NCBI GenBank assembly: GCA_026692665.1
Contig: JAPLOF010000056.1
Span: 1-64,000 of the forward strand
Direction of reading: 5' to 3'
Origin: Planctomycetota bacterium
Lineage (GTDB): Bacteria; Planctomycetota; UBA1135; GCA-002686595
Length of the DNA: 64,000 nt
The translations under genes were made by a program, and so were the position numbers. Under the pieces are notes generated by a model. The model made no database searches, was not told where the DNA came from, and was given only the letters and a program-made list of their open reading frames with translations. This document shows positions 20,121-27,672 of this stretch, piece by piece. Every line of letters starts with the position of its first letter. Position 1 is the stretch's first letter.

Positions 20121-20275
20121 ACTGCGGCTTCGCGGGCGCTCGCGCTGCTGCGTCGGGCTCGTCGGGCCGTGCTCAGCGGCCAGGAAGGCCGCCTCCGCCG
20201 TCCCTCCGTCGCCCTCCTTGCATCGCGAGCGCCCGGGTTTCGCCGCGCCGGATCGCGGACAGTCCGTGGTTCGCG

Positions 20276-21517
20276 ATGGACTCCTGGCGCCGCACGTGGT
20301 GGTCGGTCTGGACCGCCAACTTCGTCACCTCGATCGGCATCCAGAGCTTCCTGCCGTTCTTCCCGAGCCTGCTCGAGGATCTCGGCCTGCACGATCGCGC
20401 GGAAGTCGCCGTCTGGGCGGGTGTGCTTTACGGCGCGGCCCCGCTGTCCGCCGCGATCATGAGCCCGCTGTGGGGGTCGCTCGGCGACCGGTACGGGCGC
20501 AAGCTCATGGTGCTGCGCTCGCTGGCGGCCATCACGGTCTTCGTCGGCCTGATGGCGTTCGCGACGACACCCTGGCAGCTCCTCGTGCTGCGGCTCCTGC
20601 AGGGCATGTTCTCGGGGTTCATCGCGCCCAGCGCCACGCTCGTCAGCATCGCCGCCCCGGCCGGCACGCAGGGACGCATCGCCGGCTCCCTGCAGACGGC
20701 GATGGCCGCGGGATCCGTCGTCGGTCCGCTCGTCGGCGGGTTCGCCGCGACTCACGCGGGCGTCGGGAGCGTTTTCCTCGGGGTTTCGGCCGCCTCCACC
20801 GTGGCCTTCGCGCTGGTGCTGGCGTTCGCGCGCGAGGACGCGACGCAGCGCCGCCAGGTCGACGGCAAGGCGAGCTTGCGGCAGGCCGTGCGCGACGCGC
20901 GCCGCGATTTCGGGGACCTGTGGGCGAACCCGCGTCTGCGCGCCGGACTCAGCATCGTCTTCTGGGCGGCCTTCGCCCTGGGAGCGACGAGCCCGATCCT
21001 CGAGCTGCACGTGCGCGATCTCGTGTCCGGCTCGACCGAAGACGCCGCCCTCATGACGAGCCTCCTCTTCTCCGCGAGCGCGCTCGTCAACCTCCTCGCG
21101 ATGCCAGCCTGGGGCCGGCACGGGGACTCGGTCGGCCACGGCCGTGCGCTGGTGCGTTCCGCGCTGGCGTCGTCCATCGCACTCGCCATCCAGGCCGTGC
21201 CCGTGTACGGGGTCCTGCTCGTCGCGCGCGTCCTGTTCGGGGCCGCGCTCGCGGGCAGCGCGGCGTGCTCGTTCGGGTTGGCCGCGGCGGAAACGCCGGT
21301 CGAACGCCGAGGGGGCGCGTTCGGCATCGTGTTCTCCGCGCGCACGCTGGCCGCCGCGATCGCGGCGCCGCTCGGCGGATGGCTCGCGGGACGGATGGGG
21401 GTGGCGGGCGTGCTGCTCGCGTGCGCCGCGGCGCTGGCCTGGTCCGCGCGCGGGCTCCGAGGCGGCCCGTCGGCCGGTCAGCGCCTGCCGAACGCGCGCA
21501 GCGCGGCCGGCGGGTAG
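20276..21517 (+). CDS. Major facilitator superfamily transporter
   Basis: A 413-residue inner-membrane protein with 12 predicted helices and the MFS loop 2-3 signature GSLGDRYGRKLMVLRSL; a central loop near residue 200 (VDGKASLRQAVRDARRDF) separates the two halves. It looks like the drug or small-molecule exporter branch, but the substrate is not readable. The upstream 175 bases contain a possible mobile-element remnant. The last 40 bases overlap the 3' end of sixA on the other strand, tail to tail. Confidence 0.88.
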   Translation: MDSWRRTWWSVWTANFVTSIGIQSFLPFFPSLLEDLGLHDRAEVAVWAGVLYGAAPLSAAIMSPLWGSLGDRYGRKLMVLRSLAAITVFVGLMAFATTPWQLLVLRLLQGMFSGFIAPSATLVSIAAPAGTQGRIAGSLQTAMAAGSVVGPLVGGFAATHAGVGSVFLGVSAASTVAFALVLAFAREDATQRRQVDGKASLRQAVRDARRDFGDLWANPRLRAGLSIVFWAAFALGATSPILELHVRDLVSGSTEDAALMTSLLFSASALVNLLAMPAWGRHGDSVGHGRALVRSALASSIALAIQAVPVYGVLLVARVLFGAALAGSAACSFGLAAAETPVERRGGAFGIVFSARTLAAAIAAPLGGWLAGRMGVAGVLLACAAALAWSARGLRGGPSAGQRLPNARSAAGG

Positions 21518-21972
21518 AGCGCGGCGAGGCGCATCGCTCCCGGGCGAGGCTCGCCGACGAGGTGCGCGGCCGCGCCCTTCTTGAGCTCGACCACCGCCGT
21601 CGACGGGTCCTGTTCGTACACGCGCCAGCCGAACACGAGCCAGGCGAGCGTCTGCGAGAGCCACGGCTCGTGCCCGACGAGCGCCACGACCTCGCCGCGG
21701 ATCTCGGACAGGAGCTCGTCGTCGGGCTCGCGGGCGAGCGCCGCGCAAACCGCGGTCTCGCCTTCGATCACGGACTCCATGAGGTCGGCCGTTTCCTGCG
21801 CGCGCAACAGCGGGCTGTGCAGCACGAGGTCGAAATGCGCGCCGATGCGGGCCAGGCCGCGAACGCCGCGAGAGAAGCGCTCGCGACCCTCCGCGGTGAG
21901 CGCGCGACGCGCGTCGTCACCATCGGGGGACGCGTCCTCGGCAACCGCGTGTCGGATCAACCAGAGGTCCAT
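21478..21972 (-). CDS. sixA: SixA-type phosphohistidine phosphatase
   Basis: A 164-residue histidine-phosphatase superfamily protein. The catalytic RHG-type motif is LIRHAVAE (H8), with SPLLRAQETADLM and the second histidine in VALVGHEPWLS. Proteins of this size and pattern are SixA, which removes phosphate from phosphohistidine proteins; the true substrate here is unknown. It starts four bases after the CHAD gene stop, so the two are one transcription unit, opposite and next to ppk1. Its 3' end overlaps the MFS gene by 40 bases. Confidence 0.85.
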   Translation of the reverse strand: MDLWLIRHAVAEDASPDGDDARRALTAEGRERFSRGVRGLARIGAHFDLVLHSPLLRAQETADLMESVIEGETAVCAALAREPDDELLSEIRGEVVALVGHEPWLSQTLAWLVFGWRVYEQDPSTAVVELKKGAAAHLVGEPRPGAMRLAALYPPAALRAFGRR

Positions 21973-21976
21973 GCGA

Positions 21977-22768
21977 CTACAGCTCCCCGATCCGCGGTCT
22001 CAGATCGCGCCAGGCTCCCAGCGCGCGTTTGCGGTGCTCGTCCATCTCGTTGCGCACGAACTTGCGTCGGCCATCGAGCGCCGGATCGCCCTTGCGGGTA
22101 TCGAGCTTCTCCAACTCGATCGACAGGTTGTTCAGGTCGCCCAGGTTCTCCTGCAGCGCCCGCAGGTCCTTCACTTCCGAGCCCGTCCAGTCGAGCGCGT
22201 AGCGCAGGCGCCGGAGACGCCGGCGCAGCCTGTGGAGCGCCCGTTCGCTGCCCTCGGGTTCTTCGAGGCGGTCGCCCGCGCGGAGGACGCGGCGCTTCAT
22301 GCGTTGCATGGCGGACCGCACGCACACCGGATCGGGCTCGGGCACCAGCGAGAGAGCCTCGACGAGCGCGTCGATGCGCGACGAGCCGATCGCGGCACGC
22401 AGCCGCGCGGCCTCTTCCGCCCGCTCCTGACGCAACGTCTCGACCCAGGCTGCGTCGGCGACCTGCGCAGCATTCGAAGCGATGACGTCGAGATCGCGCA
22501 CGGCCCCTGCCGAGCGGCGCAGCCCCCGCAGATCGTCGCGCAGCGCCCGGCGCCCGCCGACCTCGAGCCACACCGACAATCGGCCCGCCGACACTCGCAG
22601 GCGATGGACGGCATCCGGGTCGATCGACACGCGCAAGCGTTCGATCTGCCGCGCGAGCTCGTCGAGCCACGAGTTCGCGGGCAGGAGCGGGGAGGGCTTC
22701 ACCACGTAGGATCCTATTCGGAAGTCCCGGTCCCGTCGGTGGAAGGAAATCGCGGCGCGATTCGCCAT
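21977..22768 (-). CDS. CHAD-domain protein
   Basis: A basic helical protein of 263 residues matching the CHAD family (conserved histidine alpha-helical domain). Family-type His/Arg helices are seen at AVHRLRVSAGRLSVWLE and ALHRLRRRLRRLRYALDW. CHAD domains bind inorganic polyphosphate through these basic residues and often localise to polyphosphate granules. The neighbourhood supports this: ppk1 is divergent and ppx close by. The ATG at 22768 is used; GTG codons near residue 22 could give a shorter form. It is cotranscribed with sixA. Confidence 0.88.
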   Translation of the reverse strand: MANRAAISFHRRDRDFRIGSYVVKPSPLLPANSWLDELARQIERLRVSIDPDAVHRLRVSAGRLSVWLEVGGRRALRDDLRGLRRSAGAVRDLDVIASNAAQVADAAWVETLRQERAEEAARLRAAIGSSRIDALVEALSLVPEPDPVCVRSAMQRMKRRVLRAGDRLEEPEGSERALHRLRRRLRRLRYALDWTGSEVKDLRALQENLGDLNNLSIELEKLDTRKGDPALDGRRKFVRNEMDEHRKRALGAWRDLRPRIGEL

Positions 22769-22802
22769 TTCGACTCCAGGACACGAAGCTCCCGTGCCGA
22801 AA

Positions 22803-22821
22803 GATCAAGGCTCGATCAAGG
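22803..22821. promoter_or_regulatory. 11-bp-period direct repeat between CHAD and ppk1
   Basis: GATCAAGG occurs at 22803-22810 and again at 22814-22821, separated by CTC. The 11-base period is that of operators bound head to tail by OmpR/PhoB-type response regulators. The repeats lie in the gap between the divergent CHAD-sixA unit and ppk1, where they could control both sides. The bound protein, if any, is unknown. Confidence 0.45.
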
Positions 22822-22881
22822 AAGTGGCGCGGCCGCGTGGAGCGTGCGAGCATTCCCGGGCGTTTCGCGCGAGATGCCCCG

Positions 22882-25008
22882 ATGATCCACAAGCGGCCCG
22901 ACGTCCCGCACGAGATCGAGCTCCCGCAGCGTGCGGCCGAGTCCGCGACGGATCTGAACGACCCGGCCCTGTACGTGAACCGGGAGCTGTCGCTGCTCGA
23001 GTTCAACCGTCGCGTGCTGGAACAGGCCAAGGATCCCGCGACGCCGCTCCTGGAACGGCTGCGCTTCCTGACCATCTGCAGCACGAACCTCGACGAGTTC
23101 TTCGAGATCCGCGTCTCGGGCCTGAAGCAGCAGGTCGCGTTCGAGATGACGAGCGCCGGCCCCGACGGTTTGTCGCCCCTGGAGACCCTCCAGCGCGTCA
23201 GCGTCGAAGCGCATGCGCTCGTGGACGAGCAGTACCGCGTACTGAACGAAGTCCTCTTGCCGGCGCTCGAAACGCAACAAATCCGGCTGCTGAAGCGAGT
23301 CGTGTGGTCGCCGCGGCAGGCCCGCTGGATCCGCCGCTATTTCAACCAGGAAGTGCTGCCCCTGCTGACGCCGATGGGCCTCGACCCGTCGCATCCCTTC
23401 CCGCGGATCCTGAACAAGTCGCTCAACTTCGTCGTCCAGGTCGAGGGCGACGACGCCTTCGGTCGCGAGAGCGGCGTCGCGGTCGTCCAGGTGCCGCGCG
23501 CGCTGCCGCGCCTGATCGCCCTGCCGGACTCCATCGCTGACGGTCCCAACGAGTTCGTCCTCCTTTCCTCGATCGTCCACGCGCACGTCGACGACCTCTT
23601 CCCGGGCATGAACGTGACTTCGTGCCACCAGTTCCGAGTCACACGGAACAGCGACCTGTGGGTCGAGGAGGAAGAGGTCGACGACCTGTTGCGCGCCATC
23701 AAGGGCGAGCTTTCGGCACGCAACTTCGGCGACGCGGTGCGCCTCGAGGTCGCGAGCGACATCAGCGACGAAGTCGCCCGATTCCTGCTGGAGAAGTTCG
23801 AGCTCGGCCCGGCCGACCTCTATCGCGTGAACGGGCCGGTCAACATGCACCGACTGGTCGCGATCTGGGAACTCGCCGCGCGGTCGGACCTGAAGTACCC
23901 GCCGTTCGTGCCGGCCGCGCCCAGGCGGCTCGCGCAGGCCCAGGATCTCTTCGACGCGATTCGGCGCGGGGATCTCATCCTCCATCATCCGTTCGAGGCT
24001 TTCGCGCCGGTCCTCGAGTTGGCGCGTTCCGCCGCCACGGACCCGAGCGTCGTCGCGATCAAGCAGACGCTCTACCGCACCGGCGCCGACTCGCCGCTCG
24101 CGGAGGCGCTGCTCCAGGCGGCCAAGAACGGCAAGGAGGTCACGGCCGTCATCGAGCTGCGCGCGCGCTTCGACGAAGCCGCGAACATCGACCTCGCCAC
24201 GAAGCTGCAGGAAGCCGGCGCGAAGGTCGTTTACGGCATCGTCGGGCACAAGATCCACGCCAAGATGATGCTCGTCGTCCGGCGCGAGGGCCGTCGTCTG
24301 CGACGCTACGTGCACCTCGGGACGGGCAACTACCACGCGAAGACGGCGCGCGCGTACACCGACATCTCGCTGTTCACCTGTGATCGCGACCTGTGCGAGG
24401 ACGTGCACGACCTCTTCCAGCAGATGACGGGGCTCGGTCGCGTGACGCGGCTGCGCAAGCTGAAGCAGGCGCCGTTCCACCTGCAGGAGGACCTGCTCGA
24501 GCTGATCGCTTTCGAGGCCGAGCAGGCACGGCGCGGACGGCCGGCGCGCATCGCGGCGAAGATGAACGCGCTCGTCGATCCGCGGGTGATCCAGGCGCTG
24601 TACACCGCGTCGCGCGCGGGCGTCCAGGTCGACCTGATCGTGCGCGGTATCTGCTGCCTGCGCCCCGGGATCCCGGGGGTCTCCGACAACATCCGTGTGC
24701 GCTCGATCGTCGGCCGGTTCCTCGAGCACGCGCGCGTCTTCCACTTCCACCACGCGGGCAAGGACCTGACCTTCGCGTCCAGCGCGGACTGGATGCAGCG
24801 CAACTTCTACTCGCGCGTCGAGACCTGCTTCCCGATCCTCGACGAGCGGCTGGCGGCGCGCGTGCGCGACGAGACGCTGGAGACCTATCTCGAGGACGAT
24901 TCGCAGTCGTGGGTCATGGACGCCTCGGGCAAGTACTCCCGTGCCCGTCCCCACGGGGGCGTGCGGCGCTCGGCGCAGGCGGATCTCCTCGCGCGCCACA
25001 CCACCTGA
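22882..25008 (+). CDS. ppk1: Polyphosphate kinase 1
   Basis: Synthesises inorganic polyphosphate from ATP. The 708-residue protein covers the family: N-terminal domain beginning with NRELSLLEFNRRVLEQA and STNLDEFFEIRVSGLKQQV, a middle domain, and two phospholipase-D-like C-terminal domains. The autophosphorylation histidine lies in VGHKIHAKMMLVV (H459), followed by HLGTGNYHAKTARAYTD; later RGICCLRPG and FASSADWMQRNFYSRVE are typical of PPK1. The ATG at 22882 is preferred; a GTG at 22837 would add 15 residues unlike the family. It runs toward ppx and is divergent from the CHAD gene. Confidence 0.97.
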   Translation: MIHKRPDVPHEIELPQRAAESATDLNDPALYVNRELSLLEFNRRVLEQAKDPATPLLERLRFLTICSTNLDEFFEIRVSGLKQQVAFEMTSAGPDGLSPLETLQRVSVEAHALVDEQYRVLNEVLLPALETQQIRLLKRVVWSPRQARWIRRYFNQEVLPLLTPMGLDPSHPFPRILNKSLNFVVQVEGDDAFGRESGVAVVQVPRALPRLIALPDSIADGPNEFVLLSSIVHAHVDDLFPGMNVTSCHQFRVTRNSDLWVEEEEVDDLLRAIKGELSARNFGDAVRLEVASDISDEVARFLLEKFELGPADLYRVNGPVNMHRLVAIWELAARSDLKYPPFVPAAPRRLAQAQDLFDAIRRGDLILHHPFEAFAPVLELARSAATDPSVVAIKQTLYRTGADSPLAEALLQAAKNGKEVTAVIELRARFDEAANIDLATKLQEAGAKVVYGIVGHKIHAKMMLVVRREGRRLRRYVHLGTGNYHAKTARAYTDISLFTCDRDLCEDVHDLFQQMTGLGRVTRLRKLKQAPFHLQEDLLELIAFEAEQARRGRPARIAAKMNALVDPRVIQALYTASRAGVQVDLIVRGICCLRPGIPGVSDNIRVRSIVGRFLEHARVFHFHHAGKDLTFASSADWMQRNFYSRVETCFPILDERLAARVRDETLETYLEDDSQSWVMDASGKYSRARPHGGVRRSAQADLLARHTT

Positions 25009-25060
25009 CGGCGGGCGCAGTTCGATCGGAGCTGCAGGCGATCGAGGGACGTTCGCCGCC

Positions 25061-26563
25061 TCAGCTGAAATCGACGTCGAAGCCCGCGGGCGCGAGACGC
25101 TGGCGCTCCTGCTCCAGGTCGGCCTGGACCAGCGGCCGTTCGGCGAGCCAGCCCTCGGGGAAGCTCAGTGCGTACCCCGACTTGCGCGGCTCGATCGTCA
25201 CCTTCGGCAAGGACGACTCGGCGCGACCGCGCGCCATCAGCACCGACAGGCGGAGCAGGACGCACAACCGCAGCGTGGCGCGCTGCTGCACAGGCGGCAG
25301 TTCAACCCCGCGCGGCGGCGGGAACCGTCGCCGCTGGCCCTCGATGAGCGTTGCGAGGACCTGCTGGTCTTCGCGCGAGAAGCCCGGCATCTCGGCGTTG
25401 CCGACGATGTACGCGCCGTGGTGGTGGTAGCCGCTGTAGGCGATCGAGATCCCGATCTCGTGCAGCTTCGAAGCCCAGGACAGGAACTGGGTGCCCATCG
25501 CGTGGTCGATCTCGAAACCCTGGTGCGTCTGCTCGAAGAGCGCCAGCGCCGTGCGCTGCACGCGGCCGGCCTGTTCGAGGTCCACGGCGTAGCGCTCCAT
25601 GAAGCGGCGGATGGTGCGGTCGCGCACGTCCTCGTGCCGGATGCGGCCCAGGAGGTCGTAGAGGACGCCTTCCCGCAGGGCGCCCTGCGAAGTGCTCATG
25701 TGCTCGATCTCGAGTCCGTCGAACAGCGCCGTGAGGATGGCGACGCCGCCCGCGATCACCGGCGCGCGTTCGGAAGCGAGACCCGGGATCGCCGTGAGCG
25801 CCTCCACCTGCCCCAGTTCGACGAGCCGTTTGCGCAGCTTCCGCAGACCCTTGGCCGTGATGCCGCCCTCGCTCCAGCCGTTCACGCGCAGGATCTCGTC
25901 GATAGCCAGGATCGTGCCGGATGCTCCGACGCACTCGTCCCATCCGAGTCGGCGGTACGCGCGCTCCAGCGACTGGACCTCGAGCCCGGCCGCGATGCGC
26001 GCGTCGCTCATGGCCTCGCGGCCGATCGCGCCGCCCGGGAAGAAACGCTGGCTCCAGTTCACGCAGCCCATGTGCAGCGAGTCGGTGCGCAGCGGCTCGA
26101 AGCGCTCGCCCAGGATGCACTCGGTGCTGCCGCCGCCGATGTCGACGACGAGCCGGCGCCCCACGTCGTCGGACAGGTCGTGGGCGACGCCCAGGTAGAT
26201 GAGGCGCGCCTCCTCCAGGCCCGACACGATCTCGATCTTGTGGCCGAGGGCCTCCTCGGCGCGCTCGAGGAAAGCACGGCTGTTCCGCGCGAGTCGCAGG
26301 GCGCTCGTTCCCACCGCGCGGACCTGCGTCGGGGACATGCCGCGCAGCCGCTCCCCGAATCGTCGGAGGCAGGCGATGGCGCGTTCCTGGACGTCGTCGC
26401 TGAGACGCTTCTTGGCGTCGAGCCCGTCGGCCAGCGCCACGCGATCGCGCAGGCGGTCCACGATGGACAGCTCGTCCCGCACCATCCGCGCCACGACCAT
26501 GTGGAAGCTGTTCGAGCCCAGGTCGACGGCCGCGGCGTGCTCGATCTTGGTTTCGGCGCGCAC
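25061..26563 (-). CDS. ppx: Exopolyphosphatase, Ppx/GppA family
   Basis: Degrades polyphosphate from its ends (or pppGpp in the GppA branch). The actin-like ATPase fold motifs are visible: AAVDLGSNSFHMVVARM and VVDIGGGSTECIL, with GTSALRLARNSRAFLERAEE between them; an HD-type helical C-terminal domain follows (ASKLHEIGISIAYSGYHHHG). 500 residues, normal for the long form. The start is a GTG at 26563, preceded by a small ACCCGT/ACGGGT hairpin. It ends 52 bases from ppk1, tail to tail, and is the last gene of a four-gene minus-strand unit. Confidence 0.93.
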   Translation of the reverse strand: MRAETKIEHAAAVDLGSNSFHMVVARMVRDELSIVDRLRDRVALADGLDAKKRLSDDVQERAIACLRRFGERLRGMSPTQVRAVGTSALRLARNSRAFLERAEEALGHKIEIVSGLEEARLIYLGVAHDLSDDVGRRLVVDIGGGSTECILGERFEPLRTDSLHMGCVNWSQRFFPGGAIGREAMSDARIAAGLEVQSLERAYRRLGWDECVGASGTILAIDEILRVNGWSEGGITAKGLRKLRKRLVELGQVEALTAIPGLASERAPVIAGGVAILTALFDGLEIEHMSTSQGALREGVLYDLLGRIRHEDVRDRTIRRFMERYAVDLEQAGRVQRTALALFEQTHQGFEIDHAMGTQFLSWASKLHEIGISIAYSGYHHHGAYIVGNAEMPGFSREDQQVLATLIEGQRRRFPPPRGVELPPVQQRATLRLCVLLRLSVLMARGRAESSLPKVTIEPRKSGYALSFPEGWLAERPLVQADLEQERQRLAPAGFDVDFS

Positions 26564-26604
26564 GAACCCGTGATACGGGTCGGCGCGCCGGGTCGCAAGG
26601 TGCG

Positions 26605-27660
26605 TCAGGCGTCCGGAAAGGTCCACGCGGCTCGCAGAGCGTCGAAGATCTCGTTCTTCACGAGCTTCGGTGCGAGCCGGCTCGTCTCGAGCCACGGGGC
26701 GTGCTCGGCGAACAGGGCCGCGGCGGGTCGTCCGAACCACAGCTCCGGCGAGGGCGAGGCCGTCGCCTGCGCGCGCCACGCGACCTCGCCCAGCCGGTCC
26801 GCGCCTTCGAGCGCGTTCAGGCGGTCGGCGAGCCGCGCCAGATCGGGCCGCTCGAGGCGCGGAGCGCTCTCGAGGTCGAACCACGAGGTCGTGTTGATCA
26901 GGAAGCGGTAGGTGGCGCCCGCTCCGCGCGGGCCGATGGCCAGCACGCGGTCGGCCTGCGTCGCCCCGAACAGCGCGTGGCGACCCGGGTCGAAGTGGGG
27001 CACCCGCGCGTGGGCGCGGCTCGCGCCGAGCCCTTCGGGCGCGGTGTAGACCGCGATGTCGAGGTGCACGAGCTCGTCGCGCTGCGCGCGCGCGAGGTCG
27101 GCCCGGTCGCCGCGGAGCGCTTCGAGGGCGGGCGCCCACAGGTCTCCGTACTCGACGAGGTCGCCGTCGAGGAGGTCCGCCAGGCGCGCGACGAGTTCGA
27201 CGGTCACGAGCTCCCGCCGTTCGCGGTCACCCAGTCCGGCGAAACGGTCGCGCCAGGGCGAGCGCGCCTCGTCGTAGAGGCCGGCCACGGTCGCATCGAA
27301 CTGGAACGCGCGCTCGCTGGGCACGCGGAAGAAGTCGCCGGCGGCGGCCGCCTCGAGCAGCCGGTCCGCGCGCGCCAGGGCGGCCTCGGGGTGCGCGACG
27401 GCGTAGAGCGCGCAGATCCCGTCGGTGTCGACGTGGTTGTTCGCGATGGCCACGCAGCCGGCCGCGAGCTGGTTGCGACGCGCGAGCGGGAGCCGCGCGA
27501 AGTGCAGCGCCACGCCCGTCGAGAGGTCGTGGCGCAGCTCCGCCGGCGTCGCGTTGCCCGGCCAGTGCGAGAGGTTGAGGCCCGGCTGGCCCCAGGCTCC
27601 GTCGACGGAGATCAGGCGCTCGGGGGCGACGGAATCGACGATCCGGATCGGCAGGTGCAC
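26605..27660 (-). CDS. Unrecognised protein with an HxDxDG motif
   Basis: A soluble 351-residue protein that I do not recognise. No signal peptide or membrane segment. The only clear motif is NNHVDTDGICALYAV (HVDTDG at residues 76-81), which resembles the HxDxDG/DHH-type metal site of DHH phosphoesterases; the rest of that fold is not evident, so this is suggestive only. Acidic and aromatic conserved-looking stretches follow (DLVEYGDLWAPALEAL, YRFLINTTSWFDLES). It starts 12 bases after the TPR gene stop and is 41 bases before ppx, so it is probably cotranscribed with the exopolyphosphatase. Confidence 0.75.
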   Translation of the reverse strand: MHLPIRIVDSVAPERLISVDGAWGQPGLNLSHWPGNATPAELRHDLSTGVALHFARLPLARRNQLAAGCVAIANNHVDTDGICALYAVAHPEAALARADRLLEAAAAGDFFRVPSERAFQFDATVAGLYDEARSPWRDRFAGLGDRERRELVTVELVARLADLLDGDLVEYGDLWAPALEALRGDRADLARAQRDELVHLDIAVYTAPEGLGASRAHARVPHFDPGRHALFGATQADRVLAIGPRGAGATYRFLINTTSWFDLESAPRLERPDLARLADRLNALEGADRLGEVAWRAQATASPSPELWFGRPAAALFAEHAPWLETSRLAPKLVKNEIFDALRAAWTFPDA

Positions 27661-27672
27661 GTCGGTCCGGAG

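Noticed and set aside
22801-22825. Calling the direct repeat a Pho box
   Set aside because: The 11-base period fits, but the half-site GATCAAGG does not match CTGTCAT-type sites, so only an OmpR/PhoB-like operator is suggested.
25009-25060. Bidirectional terminator between ppk1 and ppx
   Set aside because: Only a GGCGG/CCGCC five-base match with a long loop and no U tract; too weak to call.
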